Of a stretch of 64,000 bases of DNA, positions 10,690 to 21,508 are shown piece after piece. Source of the DNA: Ascarosepion bandense (lineage: Eukaryota > Mollusca > Cephalopoda > Sepiida > Sepiidae); NCBI GenBank assembly GCA_037127315.1, contig JBBBDQ010001688.1:607001-671000 (forward strand), written 5' to 3'. The position numbers and the translations under genes are program-made. How positions within the stretch are numbered: position 1 is the first letter of the stretch; each line of letters begins with the position of its first letter. The notes beneath the pieces are model-generated. The model saw only the letters and a list, made by a program, of their open reading frames with translations. It was not told where the DNA came from and did no database searches.

Positions 10690-11797
10690 CCTCAAAAGCT
10701 CCCGATACTTGCTTCCGGTTGTAGTTTATCATAATACCGAGGACAGTAGAATTAAGGAACAGCCTTAAAAACATCGACTAAAAGAAGCTGAAGTGACGAA
10801 CATAAGCGTAAATATATAATCTTTTTTTTATCTATTTTTTAATGCATCTCACGACTTGCCCGCTTCTTGTGTCCGCATAACTTTGGTTATCAAGGTTGTT
10901 CATATCTCAGTTATAATCGTGAACTACATTGATTGCTAATCTGCTGGGATACGCTACAGTCAATATAAAATTCAATCATATAAAATATTACTGACACGAT
11001 TTCTTTTGTCTTATCTGTCATCAAAGAAAATCATTTGGATTTTCTTATTTTCTTCTTTATAAGTTGTCTCAACAATTATTCCTTTAAGAAAGCCTAAAAT
11101 TTCATCCTGTATTCGATTACTTGTGTATTTGTCATTTTGAGGCTCACTGTTATTTCTATTCATTATATTTTTGTTTTGAAAAACATCTGCAAAATAAAAA
11201 AAGTTACCCTTTCTCAGATGTATATCATTTGTTTGCCGATCTCCTTTCTGAGCGATATCCATATTAGCAGTAATAACACTTCGCCAGCAGTTTTCAAAGT
11301 GTGTTGTTTTTCTTTGGATCTTTTTTTATAGTATTTGCTTCATTGTGAATACATATTTTGCCAGTGATATCCTATTCTTATAGTCGACCTATGCTACCAT
11401 AGCAAAAATGTGAACGTCTCATCTAGTATGCTTTTTTTTCAATCTCATAATTTTTACCTTTTACCAATTACGAAATCCATTTCTTACAAATGATGTCTAG
11501 TGTGATAAGCACAGTTCTAAAAAATGCCGAGATGCAAAACAAAAACAACTGCACCAAATCTTCTAATCGTACGGGTTACAGGCAAACCAAAATCTTTCTT
11601 TTGCTGCTGCAATTAGTTTTGTGGAAGAATTCGCTTAAAGGGGGAGAACATCTTCACTGCTGTACAAAAACTTCCATCTTTTCAACATTTTGCAACAGTC
11701 ATTTATTCTCCTACTGGTAGCAGATGATTTTACCATTATTCGTCTTTTAATCAAATCTCGATTCTCATATATCTACAAAAACAATATATATATAAAC
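10690..11797. other. No gene seen
   Basis: AT-rich sequence. Short open frames at 11,011-11,262 (-) and 11,490-11,720 (+) show no domain, conserved motif or codon pattern that supports a gene. Confidence 0.55.
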
Positions 11798-12127
11798 TAG
11801 CAGTATAGCCCGGCGTTGCTCGGGTGTAATGAAAACTTTAAAACTAATCCATGGTCCTGGAGCTCAGACTCTTTGGACGTTGGCACGAAAGACTAAAAAG
11901 CAATAGTTGTTTCCAGTTAAAGCGAAACTGTAGACTGAAAGAAAAATGAATGGATGTAAGTCAAATTTTGATTTCCTGGTATCGATATCAAATATGTATC
12001 ATGGCTGAGACTAAGAACTACAATTCTACCTATTTAGAGCCAAACCCGAAGCAAAAATTAAAATAAAAGGGCTGAAAAAAATACAGACATACAGACAGAT
12101 AAACAGACACACACACAAACATCTTGC

Positions 12128-12182
<55 letters not shown>

Positions 12183-12500
12183 TATCGATTTTCTGCACTA
12201 TTGTAAGAACTGCAACCTTGAAACTTCTGAATATCGCTTCTTATGTCTTTGTCTATGTGTGTATCAAATTTGATTAAAATTGGACCACTCCTTCTATAAC
12301 CCGATTTTTTCGATTATCGATTATCGATATTTATCGGGGGTACCTCGACACAAAACCTAGCTAAGAACGCTCGCAGACGCTTATAGTACAACTGTGTAAT
12401 TTTTCAAGAAAATCGGTTCAGCCGTTTCGGAGTCTATAGGTAACGGATACACACAGATAGACACACACAGACAAAGTTCCATTTATAAATAAGTTTAGAT
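11798..12500 (+). repeat. Dispersed repeat beginning tagcccggcgttgctcggg, copy 2
   Basis: Matches 3,541-4,062 over both ends. In the middle (about 11,990-12,181) it carries extra sequence, aatatgtatcatggctgag ... acagacagataaacagac ... tcttgcctttta, ending in a (TA)n tract at 12,129-12,181. The extra piece itself looks like another retroposon 3' end, so it is either a nested insertion or a longer form of the family. Confidence 0.75.
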
Positions 12501-12681
12501 ATGATATGCTTCGTTAAAGCTTATATGCAATCGACAGAGAAGTACTAAAAATAATATGTATTTTCAAATGAGGTTCTCCCTATACAAGACCTGAGGGAAA
12601 CTCGAGATAGAGGTAACAGAGTAAGTGACACACTATATGGGTATTTGTGTGAAAGATAACGGTTCAATCGGCAGTTGTTTT

Positions 12682-13275
12682 AATTGGTCTCACCCCATTC
12701 AAAGCAATAAATCTACTTAGACACAAAGTGTCACAGGGTGTGGAAGAAATGGAAACATTTTAATAAAGTGGAAGAGAAAAGTGTAATCAGTAGATAAAGA
12801 TTGACATAGCATTTACATTTATTGCAGATTAAAATTATCTGGGAAGCAAGGAAACGAAAGGGGGTTCCACAAGCGAGAAGTGCGAGAGAAGAAACTGTTC
12901 GCTTGTTTGCTTAACTGTAAAATGATGAGATCTTCACGCTAGTCAAATAATGCGATTAAATTTTAAAAAGTTTAAGTACGCTAGTGAAGAGCTCATCTGA
13001 ACAATTATCATGAAAGTATTTATAAAAACGAGTAGAGAGAAGCAACTTTGCGGCGGTAGGAACGTGACTGAAGCCGATCCGCCACATCAGGACCAATAAT
13101 GTTGCTGATTCTTTTTTAAATCTTATCAAGGAGCCCAAAGTAAATAGCAGGGGCACTAAACCATAAGAATGGGCGAATGGTATACTTATAGATATGCAAG
13201 ATACATTCGTGGGGAATGGATTCAATATCGTTTTTTCCAATGATGAGGAAGAAAAAATCATTTTACACAAATATT
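12682..13275 (-). pseudogene. Jockey/CR1-like LINE C-terminal end, decayed
   Basis: Read on the minus strand, frames around 13,230-12,960 give HIYKYTIRPF, LLDKI.KRISNIIGPDV and RRKVASLYSF, the hallmark C-terminal block of this LINE family (compare 50.17-49.84 kb). It continues through 12,900-12,840 (phosphate-rich SRTSRLWNPL-type motif) and a degenerate terminal block near 12,715-12,682 (attgctttgaatggggtgag). Stops and frameshifts interrupt it repeatedly; the reverse-transcriptase core is absent (5' truncated). Confidence 0.75.
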
Positions 13276-13534
13276 TAATTTACGTATTTAAATACTTTCT
13301 CTGTTAATACAGTATATCAATGGTGAATCACAAAGATTCAATATAAGATTATAGAAAATGAAAATTTCAAATCAAAGTTTAGTTAAGACCCTGTCAGGCT
13401 GCGAACTTAACTGAGGTGTTAGAGAAGAATCTTTAAGTGACTTAATTGATTTTGTTTTTTAGTTTAAAATACAGAATGTTACGATTTCATATAGGATAAA
13501 GGGAGGAAGCATTTAACTGCACTCAATTTAACTC

Positions 13535-13758
13535 ATGATTTCCAATCGAGGCTTTACGCAAGGAACAGAGTTCGTATACCCAAGTCATTGCAATAAAGAG
13601 TTCGGTTCGAAATTTCTAGCACCTGAAGAAGGCCAGAGAGTACAACGGCCGAAACTTCGTACAAATGGCAATAAAGACGAGGACAATAGTCCGAATAAAG
13701 TAAATACTGTAAATACGACCTCATCTAAGAAATATAGACAAATACTAAAGAGATTTTA
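13535..13758 (+). repeat. Penelope-type tail repeat with hammerhead-like core
   Basis: Contains gagttcggttcgaaatttct, ctgaaga (13,623-13,629), a perfect ggcc/ggcc pair (13,631-13,634 with 13,647-13,650) and gaaac (13,651-13,655), then the downstream block agtccgaataaagtaaatac and cctcatctaagaaatatag. The same tail is at 10,567, 42,184, 43,680, 54,957 (-), 55,190 and 58,432. Confidence 0.7.
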
Positions 13759-13765
13759 CTGTCTA

Positions 13766-13773
13766 AGAACAAA

Positions 13774-13820
<47 letters not shown>
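13766..13820 (+). repeat. (GATA)n microsatellite
   Basis: Uninterrupted tandem gata units following the Penelope-type tail. Confidence 0.95.
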
Positions 13821-14149
13821 TGAACAGACTGTGGTAGATAGATGGAGCAGTGTCTGAATAACACTTATCACGCCGTTGCTTTGCTTGAACAGTATTTTTC
13901 CCATCAGAAAACCATGCTTTATCAACACACGAAATTCAGATTTTTCCATTGTATTGAAAATTTGCAACAGTAGCTTCACTTAAATAACTGTCATTTGTAA
14001 ACTAATAATCCGATTAGGCCCAAATTTTGTCACGTGCCATTTGAAAATTAGCACTTCATAAAAATCTTGTGGATTTTTATTAGGGGTTCTATCTATATCT
14101 CGGGCTCGGGACTTATTGTGTGATGTGTTAGATAGATATGAACAGACTA

Positions 14150-14220
14150 GATATATAGATAGATAGATAGATGTGAACAGAATGAGATAGATAAAGAGAT
14201 CGACAGATATAAACAGACTG

Positions 14221-14274
<54 letters not shown>

Positions 14275-14275
14275 T
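14150..14275 (+). repeat. Interrupted (GATA)n microsatellite
   Basis: Short runs separated by 'tgaacagactgagatagat'-like spacers, then a pure run at about 14,222-14,275. The spacer 'gatatgaacagactgggat' recurs beside other GATA arrays at 18.48 and 53.78 kb, so the arrays share an ancestor. Confidence 0.9.
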
Positions 14276-14711
14276 TGTATGAGTTTGTGTCTGCATTTTA
14301 GTAGATTTCAAACTTTAGTTAAATATATGTTGCATCGCCTACACATTCTCCCATGCAAATTATTACGTCATAGCGTGTCACGACGTTTTACAGAGTGTCA
14401 ACAACTATTCAAAACTCAGTCTATTTAAATCAAACACACCATTTTGACATTAGACTTTTCTCCAAGCAATTTCCTTACGAAGATTTTACTGATAAAATAT
14501 ACTTTCAGACGAGTTTTAGGATTTCGTTTCTTACATGTTGTTATTACGTCAACAAACTGTGTACAAACCAAAATATTATAAATTTATATTTTAGTTTATC
14601 GAACCATCGGTATTTAGATAGTTGCAGAGTAAGGCGTCTCCTCTTATAGAACGAACGCTTCATTCTGTTAGATTTAATAGCATTCAATTCTTTTAGAAAA
14701 GAACTTCATTT
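14276..14711. other. No gene seen
   Basis: AT-rich single-copy-looking sequence leading into the 111-bp satellite. Confidence 0.55.
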
Positions 14712-16513
14712 AATCGTATTACTTTCACCTTATGTCTCTTGCCTTTTATTCCACTAGTAGTATTAGATGTAATAAAATTTGAATTTCTTACATGAAGCCT
14801 TGTCAATTACTATTCATTTTTCAATAAGATTTCTTTCATCTTATTTCTCTTGCCTTTTATTCCACTAGTAGTATTAGATGTAATAAGATTTGAATTTCTT
14901 ACATGAAGCCTTGTCAATTATTATTCATTTTTCACTAGGATTTCTTTCATCTTATTTCTTTGGCCTTTTATTCCACTAGTAGTATTAGATGTAATAAGAT
15001 TTGAATTTCTTACATGAAGCCTTGTCAATTATTATTCATTTTTCACTAGGATTTCTTTCATCTTATCTCTCTTGCCTTTTATTCCACTAGTAGTATTAGA
15101 TGTAATAAGATTTGAATTTCTTACATGAAGCCTTGTCAATTATTATTCATTTTTCACTAGGATTTCTTTCATCTTATTTCTCTTGCCTTTTATTCCACTA
15201 GTAGTATTAGATGTAATAAGATTTGAATTTCTTACATGAAGCCTTGTCAATTATTATTCATTTTTCACTAGGATTTCTTTCATCTTATTTCTCTTGCCAT
15301 TTATTCCACTAGTAGTATTAGATGTAATAAGATTTGAATTTCTTACATGAAGCCTTGTCAATTATTATTCATTTTTCACTAGGATTTCTTTCATCTTATT
15401 TCTCTTGCCTTTTATTCCACTAGTAGTATTAGATGTAATAAGATTTGAATTTCTTACATGAAGCCTTGTCAATTATTATTCATTTTTCACTCGGATTTCT
15501 TTCATCTTATTTCTCTTGCCTTTTATTCCACTAGTAGAATTAGATGTAATAAGATTTGAATTTCTTACATGAAGCCTTGTCAATTATTATTCATTTTTCA
15601 CTAGGATTTCTTTCATCTTATTTCTCTTGCCTTTTATTCCACTAGTAGTATTAGATGTAATAAGATTTGAATTTCTTACATGAAGCCTTGTCAATTATTA
15701 TTCATTTTTCACTAGGATTTCTTTCATCTTATTTCTTTGGCCTTTTATTCCACTAGTAGTATTAGATGTAATAAGATTTGAATTTCTTACATGAAGCCTT
15801 GTCAATTATTATTCATTTTTCACTAGGATTTCTTTCATCTTATCTCTCTTGCCTTTTATTCCACTAGTAGTATTAGATGTAATAAGATTTGAATTTCTTA
15901 CATGAAGCCTTGTCAATTATTATTCATTTTTCACTAGGATTTCTTTCATCTTATTTCTCTTGCCTTTTATTCCACTAGTAGTATTAGATGTAATAAGATT
16001 TGAATTTCTTACATGAAGCCTTGTCAATTATTATTCATTTTTCAATAAGATTTCTTTCATCTTATTTCTCTTGCCTTTTATTCCACTAGTAGTATTAGAT
16101 GTAATAAGATTTGAATTTCTTACATGAAGCCTTGTCAATTATTATTCATTTTTCACTAGGATTTCTTTCATCTTATTTCTCTTGCCTTTTATTCCACTAG
16201 TAGTATTAGATGTAATAAGATTTGAATTTCTTACATGAAGCCTTGTCAATTATTATTCATTTTTCACTAGGATTTCTTTCATCTTATTTCTCTTGCCTTT
16301 TATTCCACTAGTAGAATTAGATGTAATAAGATTAGAATTTCTTACATGAAGCCTTGTCAATTATTATTCATTTTTCACTAGGATTTCTTTCATCTTATTT
16401 CTCTTGCCTTTTATTCCACTAGTAGTATTAGATGTAATAAGATTTGAATTTCTTACATGAAGCCTTGTCAATTATTATTCATTTTTCACTAGGATTTCTT
16501 TCATCTTATTTCT
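14712..16513 (+). repeat. 111-bp satellite, about 16 copies with a 7-unit higher-order period
   Basis: The anchor gccttttattccactagtag recurs every 111 bp from 14,741 to 16,406. Units are nearly identical. Private variants recur 777 bp (7 units) apart: atttctttggcc at 14,955 and 15,732; tatctctcttgcc at about 15,064 and 15,841; ctagtagaattag at about 15,531 and 16,308. This shows a block of seven units was duplicated. The first unit is the most diverged and the last is cut short, as expected at array edges. Confidence 0.97.
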
Positions 16514-17035
16514 TTTTATTAATACGATAATATAAGATAACGCGAATTTTTAAAATGAAGCATTGTCATTTATCATTTAATCACAAGTTTGTTTTCCCTG
16601 CTACTGTGGCTCATATGAAATTATTACTTTTTTTATCGTTATTTTTATTTCTTAAAATAATAACCTGATTTCTGCGATATCAGGCAACAAAACAAGATGA
16701 AGCCATGTCAAAATTACTAAAATATTTTCCATTATTTTTATTGACTTAATTTAAGTGTGATAAATTTTGAAAAAAACGATTGATATATGTATTTAAAAAT
16801 AGGTTATACTTAATTTAATTCAGTTACTTTTGTCAAATTAATGAAGATGCTCACTTCTAAATGTTGCAAAATTTGTTTGGAGTTTATTTTTAAATGTTCA
16901 ATTTACTTTTTTGAATTTCAAATATCACTTTTTAATTGATTTAAATGTTGTCTAAAAATAGGTTTTGCTTAATTTAATTACATCTGCTTTTTTCTCCAAT
17001 AAATAATGGTGCTCACTTTTAAATATTGCGAGAAT
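16514..17035. other. No gene seen; very AT-rich
   Basis: Two loosely similar stretches (aaaaataggttatacttaat near 16,797 and aaaaataggttttgcttaat near 16,955) suggest an old duplication. No coding signal. Confidence 0.5.
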
Positions 17036-17039
17036 CGTC

Positions 17040-17245
17040 TAAATGCTTCGATAGTCTAACGGCTATCGACACGACAACATAAATCGGTGTACTGAGTTCA
17101 AACTTCAGTATGTTTCGTTCATTAGACCGCCAAGAAAAAGACATGAATCTAACTTTCTTCAGCAATGGGGTAAATTGAGGATGAGACTGTGCTCTTGTGC
17201 CCTTGTTTGGCAACGAGTCTAAAAGAATATAAACTTTGAATTTAA
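17040..17245 (+). mobile_element. Degenerate tRNA-derived SINE
   Basis: A-box-like tagtctaacggctatcgac, B-box-like gagttcaaacttcag and a body matching the window's SINE consensus only loosely (cagcaatggggtaaattg, tttggcaacgagtct). Old copy. Confidence 0.5.
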
Positions 17246-18080
17246 AACAAGCATGACGAGGTATGTACTCCATCGAGACCTACTCAAACTGATGTTGACG
17301 TTGCAGTACTTATGGTGTCACTAAGACTCTAATGGGTTACAGGTCTCAGGATTGTCACTAAAAATGGTCTGTTTAAAGAGCCCGCATAGAAAAGTATAAA
17401 AAAGTAACGTAGTATATGTGTTTTTTATTATTGCACACCATTGTCGGTGATTTGTGTTCGAATTCAACAAAGGGTCACGATTTTGAATTAGGATTTTCAA
17501 TGTCAAAAAATTAGAGTAATGATTTTTTTTCTTTTCTATGACATAAGGCACTGTACTCAGAAACTAATCTGGTATTATATGGTTGGATATAAATTTACTG
17601 TTTTTTTATATTAATAAAAACATGATTTTATATATATATATATATATATATATTGTGTGTGTATGTGCGTGTGCATACACACATATGGAGGTGACGTAAT
17701 TTTCGTTATAAGTATTTAATTATTTTTACTTTTGCATTTCTTTTATGAAAACGCAGTTTGTTTGACTTTGATTCAAATCAGAAACAGTTCATAGATTTCC
17801 CCGGAGACATTTCTTTGTCTTCTTTCCTTATCTCTCTTCCACTTTTTGCTATATTTATTTTTTTATCTTTTATTTTCCAAACCATTACTGATTTATTCAT
17901 TCATTTTTCCATCATTCATTCTCTTTCCAATTCAGTCATTTCCTTATTTACATGAATATCTGACAGAAAATCTCCTTGACTGTCTGATATTTCGCATAAA
18001 AGTGCATATCAACCACCTGGGTAGAATTCGAAATAGACCTTGGTATAAAAACATGTGCCTACATACAAACGACATGTGAT
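17246..18080. other. No gene seen; contains (TA)n
   Basis: Holds a (TA)n tract at about 17,627-17,652 followed by GT-rich sequence; short low-complexity frames only. Confidence 0.55.
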
Positions 18081-18084
18081 ACAT

Positions 18085-18185
18085 ACGAGGGGGCACTGAA
18101 AAGTTCTTTGGTTTCAGGCATTCCAGCAAAATCTGACCAAATGAACAAATATGATTTCCTAAGGGTACCACTGTCGGGTCGAGAA
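18085..18185 (+). mobile_element. Orphan mariner-type terminal sequence
   Basis: acgagggggcactgaaaagt followed by tctttggtttc has the form of mariner terminal inverted repeats. No transposase frame or opposite end is visible nearby, so this is a remnant or a solo end. Confidence 0.5.
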
Positions 18186-18218
18186 ATTTCGTCATACCTT
18201 TATTTATATATATTGTAT

Positions 18219-18219
<1 letters not shown>

Positions 18220-18304
<85 letters not shown>
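18220..18304. repeat. (CT)n then (AT)n microsatellite
   Basis: About 50 bp of ct followed by about 32 bp of at. Confidence 0.95.
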
Positions 18305-18309
<5 letters not shown>

Positions 18310-18440
18310 AAAATAAACAGGGAAACTTACCTTTGTGAACACGTTACACTCTGGTGAGGGTCTTTATCAAGGCATTTCACTTGATAAGTTCCCTCAGAGG
18401 ATAAAACGCGTCAACAATAAGTTTCCCTTTATCGTTTATT

Positions 18441-18441
18441 C

Positions 18442-18486
<45 letters not shown>

Positions 18487-18498
18487 TGAACAGACTGG

Positions 18499-18554
<56 letters not shown>

Positions 18555-18660
18555 TTGATATCAAGTTCGTGGACAGCGAGGATAAACCAAAAAATCTATT
18601 TAATATAAAATCTAAAGTGGTTATGAATTAATTTCTTACCACTTTAGATGATGTGTTAAG

Positions 18661-18713
<53 letters not shown>
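18441..18713. repeat. (GATA)n blocks and (TA)n tract
   Basis: Pure gata runs at about 18,443-18,485 and 18,498-18,554 with the shared spacer tatgaacagactgggatag between them; (ta)n at about 18,664-18,713. A short 'ataaagtggtaagaaatt'-type stretch lies between. Confidence 0.9.
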
Positions 18714-18718
<5 letters not shown>

Positions 18719-19039
18719 GTTGATACAAAAAGGTAACTCAAAGGAATCTCAAACTGCAAAAAAGTAGATTTTCTCATGATATAAATCAAGCAAACTTATA
18801 AATGAACGGAGAAAATAAACAAACTAAGAAAAAAGCTACAAAGACTAAACCACAGCCGCTTAGGTAAACAGTAAAACTGAATCTTTTACTAAGATCAAAC
18901 AACGTCAGCGTATAACACCAAAACAAATATTTCGGACAGTTACATAAGTTTCATGCTCCTGCTATTGTTATATATATATATATATACGAATTTGTTATTT
19001 TTTAGTCATAATTAAATTAGACCAGTACACATTTTTTTT

Positions 19040-19300
19040 TAATCATTTCACCTCGAGCAAGGCGGAAACGCCACTGATGTGCAGGGGGTTACATAAATGT
19101 AAAAAGATTAATTAGAAAAGAGTGAGGAGTACAAACTAGTTAGAAAGGAACAATAGAAAGCAGGTGCGATGACAGATACATAGGTGGAGAGAAAGGGAAG
19201 GTTATACAGGGGTGGGGAGAGAGCTAGAGTCCAGTGGTTAGTAGATGAGTATTGACTTTGCATTTACATTTCTGTAGGTTGTAGGAAGGAGGAAGGATGG
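19040..19300 (-). mobile_element. Jockey/CR1-like LINE 3' end
   Basis: On the minus strand a short C-terminal coding trace (PSYNLQKCKCKVNTHL, about 19,300-19,240) is followed by a 3' UTR and the conserved terminal block (ctgcacatcagtggcgtttc, cgccttgctcgaggtgaaat) ending near 19,040. The copy is strongly 5' truncated. Confidence 0.75.
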
Positions 19301-19319
19301 TTTTTCCCTTTATCTAACA

Positions 19320-19497
19320 AGCTAGATAAAGGGAAAAAGAGACAGAGGATAACATATTTGAAGGGCCTAAGCAGGTGGATCATAGAAGTGGGGTTGCGAG
19401 ATGTTACAGGAAAAAGTGTGCTAAAAGCCACTACGGATAAGGAAATGTGGAAGGCCATGATTGCTTACGTCCTAAAAGAACAAGACACATAGAAGAA
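19320..19497 (+). mobile_element. RTE LINE 3'-terminal fragment
   Basis: Matches the last ~170 bp of the 6.66-9.9 kb element: gacagaggataacatatttg, gaaatgtggaaggccatgat and ttgcttacgtcctaaaagaa before the stop. It is 5' truncated and directly abuts the LINE end on the other strand. Confidence 0.85.
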
Positions 19498-19841
19498 TAA
19501 ACAGTGGGAATTTGTCTCCACTATCACCTCCGGCAATGACAACCATTGTAAAGTATATAATGTACGTATGTAAGCATTATATACATTACGTTTTTTAGAA
19601 ATTTCAAAAATTAACAGATTTTTTTATATAGAAAACATCTGGTAAACAAGAAACACTAAAAAGTAAGACAAGTGCGTAAACAGTACATAAATAAACACAC
19701 AAATGTAAAAAAAAAATTTCTTACTTTTAGAAAAAGAATTTTGTCTCAATAATTCATATTGCTCTGGAGAATTACCATCGAGCTCTATTTTTATCTAATC
19801 GTATATTATATAATTACTTTAATTCACAGGTTGACATTCTC

Positions 19842-19845
<4 letters not shown>
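19498..19845. other. No gene seen
   Basis: AT-rich sequence with no recognisable feature. Confidence 0.5.

Positions 19846-19894
<49 letters not shown>
19846..19894. repeat. (TA)n microsatellite, target of the Tc1-like insertion
   Basis: The Tc1-like element that follows starts directly after a TA of this tract, consistent with the TA target preference of Tc1/mariner elements. Confidence 0.9.
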
Positions 19895-19895
<1 letters not shown>

Positions 19896-20721
19896 TACTG
19901 GCCATAATTATTAGGCCACTCCAGTTTTTTAAAAGAAATGATGTGTTTCATACTATTTTTAGTATTTATTGCCAAGTGGATAATTCTAAATGAAAATAGA
20001 ATGGTTCTTTTGTTATTATTACTTTACAAAATTTTACAAGGCGAACAGCGACAATTTACCCATCGCACCCTGTAGATTGAAACTATGCATTTCTTACTAT
20101 TTTTAGTATTTATTGCCATGTGGATAATTCTAAATGAAAATAGAATGGTTCTTTTTTTATTATTACTTTACAAAATTTTTACAAGGCGAACAGCGACAAT
20201 TTAACCATCGCAGCCTGTAGATTGAAACTATGCATTTCTTACTATTTTTAGTATTCATTGCCATGTGGATAATTCTAAATGAAAATAGCATGGTTCTTTT
20301 GTTATTATTACTTTACAAAATTTTACAAGGCGAACGGTGACAATTTACCCATCGCACCCTGTAGATTGAAACTATGCATTTCTTACTATTTTTAGTATTT
20401 ATTGCCATGTGGATAATTCTAAATGAAAATAGGATGGTTCTTTTGTTATTATTACTTTACAAAATTTTACAAGGCAAGGAAGCAAAGATGAACTCGTCCG
20501 AATCACCCTTAATTTTCTTCATTCTTTCATTGATGAAACTACAATAAAGATACTTATTAAATATTTATAAATTCATTTGATGCACATGTTATTGTGCAGT
20601 ATTAAGAAAAACATTCTTTTTTATTTACAATTATTCACTTGGCAATAAATACTAAATAACTGTATGAAATACATCATTTTTTTCAAACATTGGGGTGGCC
20701 TAATAATTTTGGTCGATAGTG
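19895..20721. mobile_element. Non-autonomous Tc1-like element with internal 144-bp tandem repeats
   Basis: Terminal inverted repeats match over about 80 bp: left ctactggccataattattag and gccactcca..., right (reverse complement) cactatcgaccaaaattatt and aggccacccca. Both ends are flanked by TA. Between them lie four copies of a 144-145 bp unit (anchor gtggataattctaaatg at 19,976, 20,120, 20,265 and 20,409) with acaaggcgaacagcgacaat. There is no transposase frame, so the element would have depended on an enzyme supplied elsewhere. The 144-bp unit begins inside the left inverted repeat (tactatttttagtattta), suggesting it arose by repeated copying from the end inward. Confidence 0.85.
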
Positions 20722-21462
20722 TATATATTAAAGAAAAGCAAAAACTGTTGATGAAATCAATGGACAACTTCCCAAAACCTAAAATACTTATCCAGATAAA
20801 GTTTCGAATGAAAATGAAAATACTGAAAAAAGAAAGAGATAAAAAGTCTAAGACACATTTGCCTACTCAGTAAAGAGGTAGAAGCCTATATTCAAAAATA
20901 AAACGCTTGACAACATTAAACTCTATGAAAGGATGGCTGTTGTCGTAACCCAAGTTTCACGTGATCTTCATTGGAGTATGTTTAGTTGAAGGCTACATGT
21001 TCTATTGTTGGGTTTTAGAATTTTGCGTTTTCCCGTGTAATTCCTGGGTATTGCAAAAAGAAATTCACAACGTAAAAATATGCCTAACTCCAAACCCGAT
21101 CTTATCAATACATGCAAAAAATCTTTGATAATGGCTTATGAAAACTGAAACCTCTCAGAAAACATTATGTTCACATTTATCCTAAAGATATAAAATCTGT
21201 TTTAATTTTAATGTATGCTCGTGTGTGTGTATGTCTGTGTGTGTGTACAATAAAAGATTTCACAGTCATTTACTAATCTTTGCTTATTTTTATCAAAAGG
21301 CAATATACACGAGACATCCAAGCAGCATCGAAGTCACTACTAAAGGATTTTTTTTCTGGAAGCTGCAGACATCATAAATTGCACTGACTTGAATTTCATT
21401 GTTGAGACCTAAGAAAAAGAATCCGCAGGAGAAAATAGAACAATTCTTAAGGCATTTTTTAC

Positions 21463-21463
<1 letters not shown>
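20722..21463. other. No gene seen
   Basis: AT-rich, with a short (GT)n stretch near 21,222-21,246. Confidence 0.55.

Positions 21464-21508
<45 letters not shown>

Noticed and set aside
11011..11262. 83-codon minus-strand frame, acidic/basic composition
   Set aside because: Too short, no motif, AT-rich flanks; chance frame is likely.
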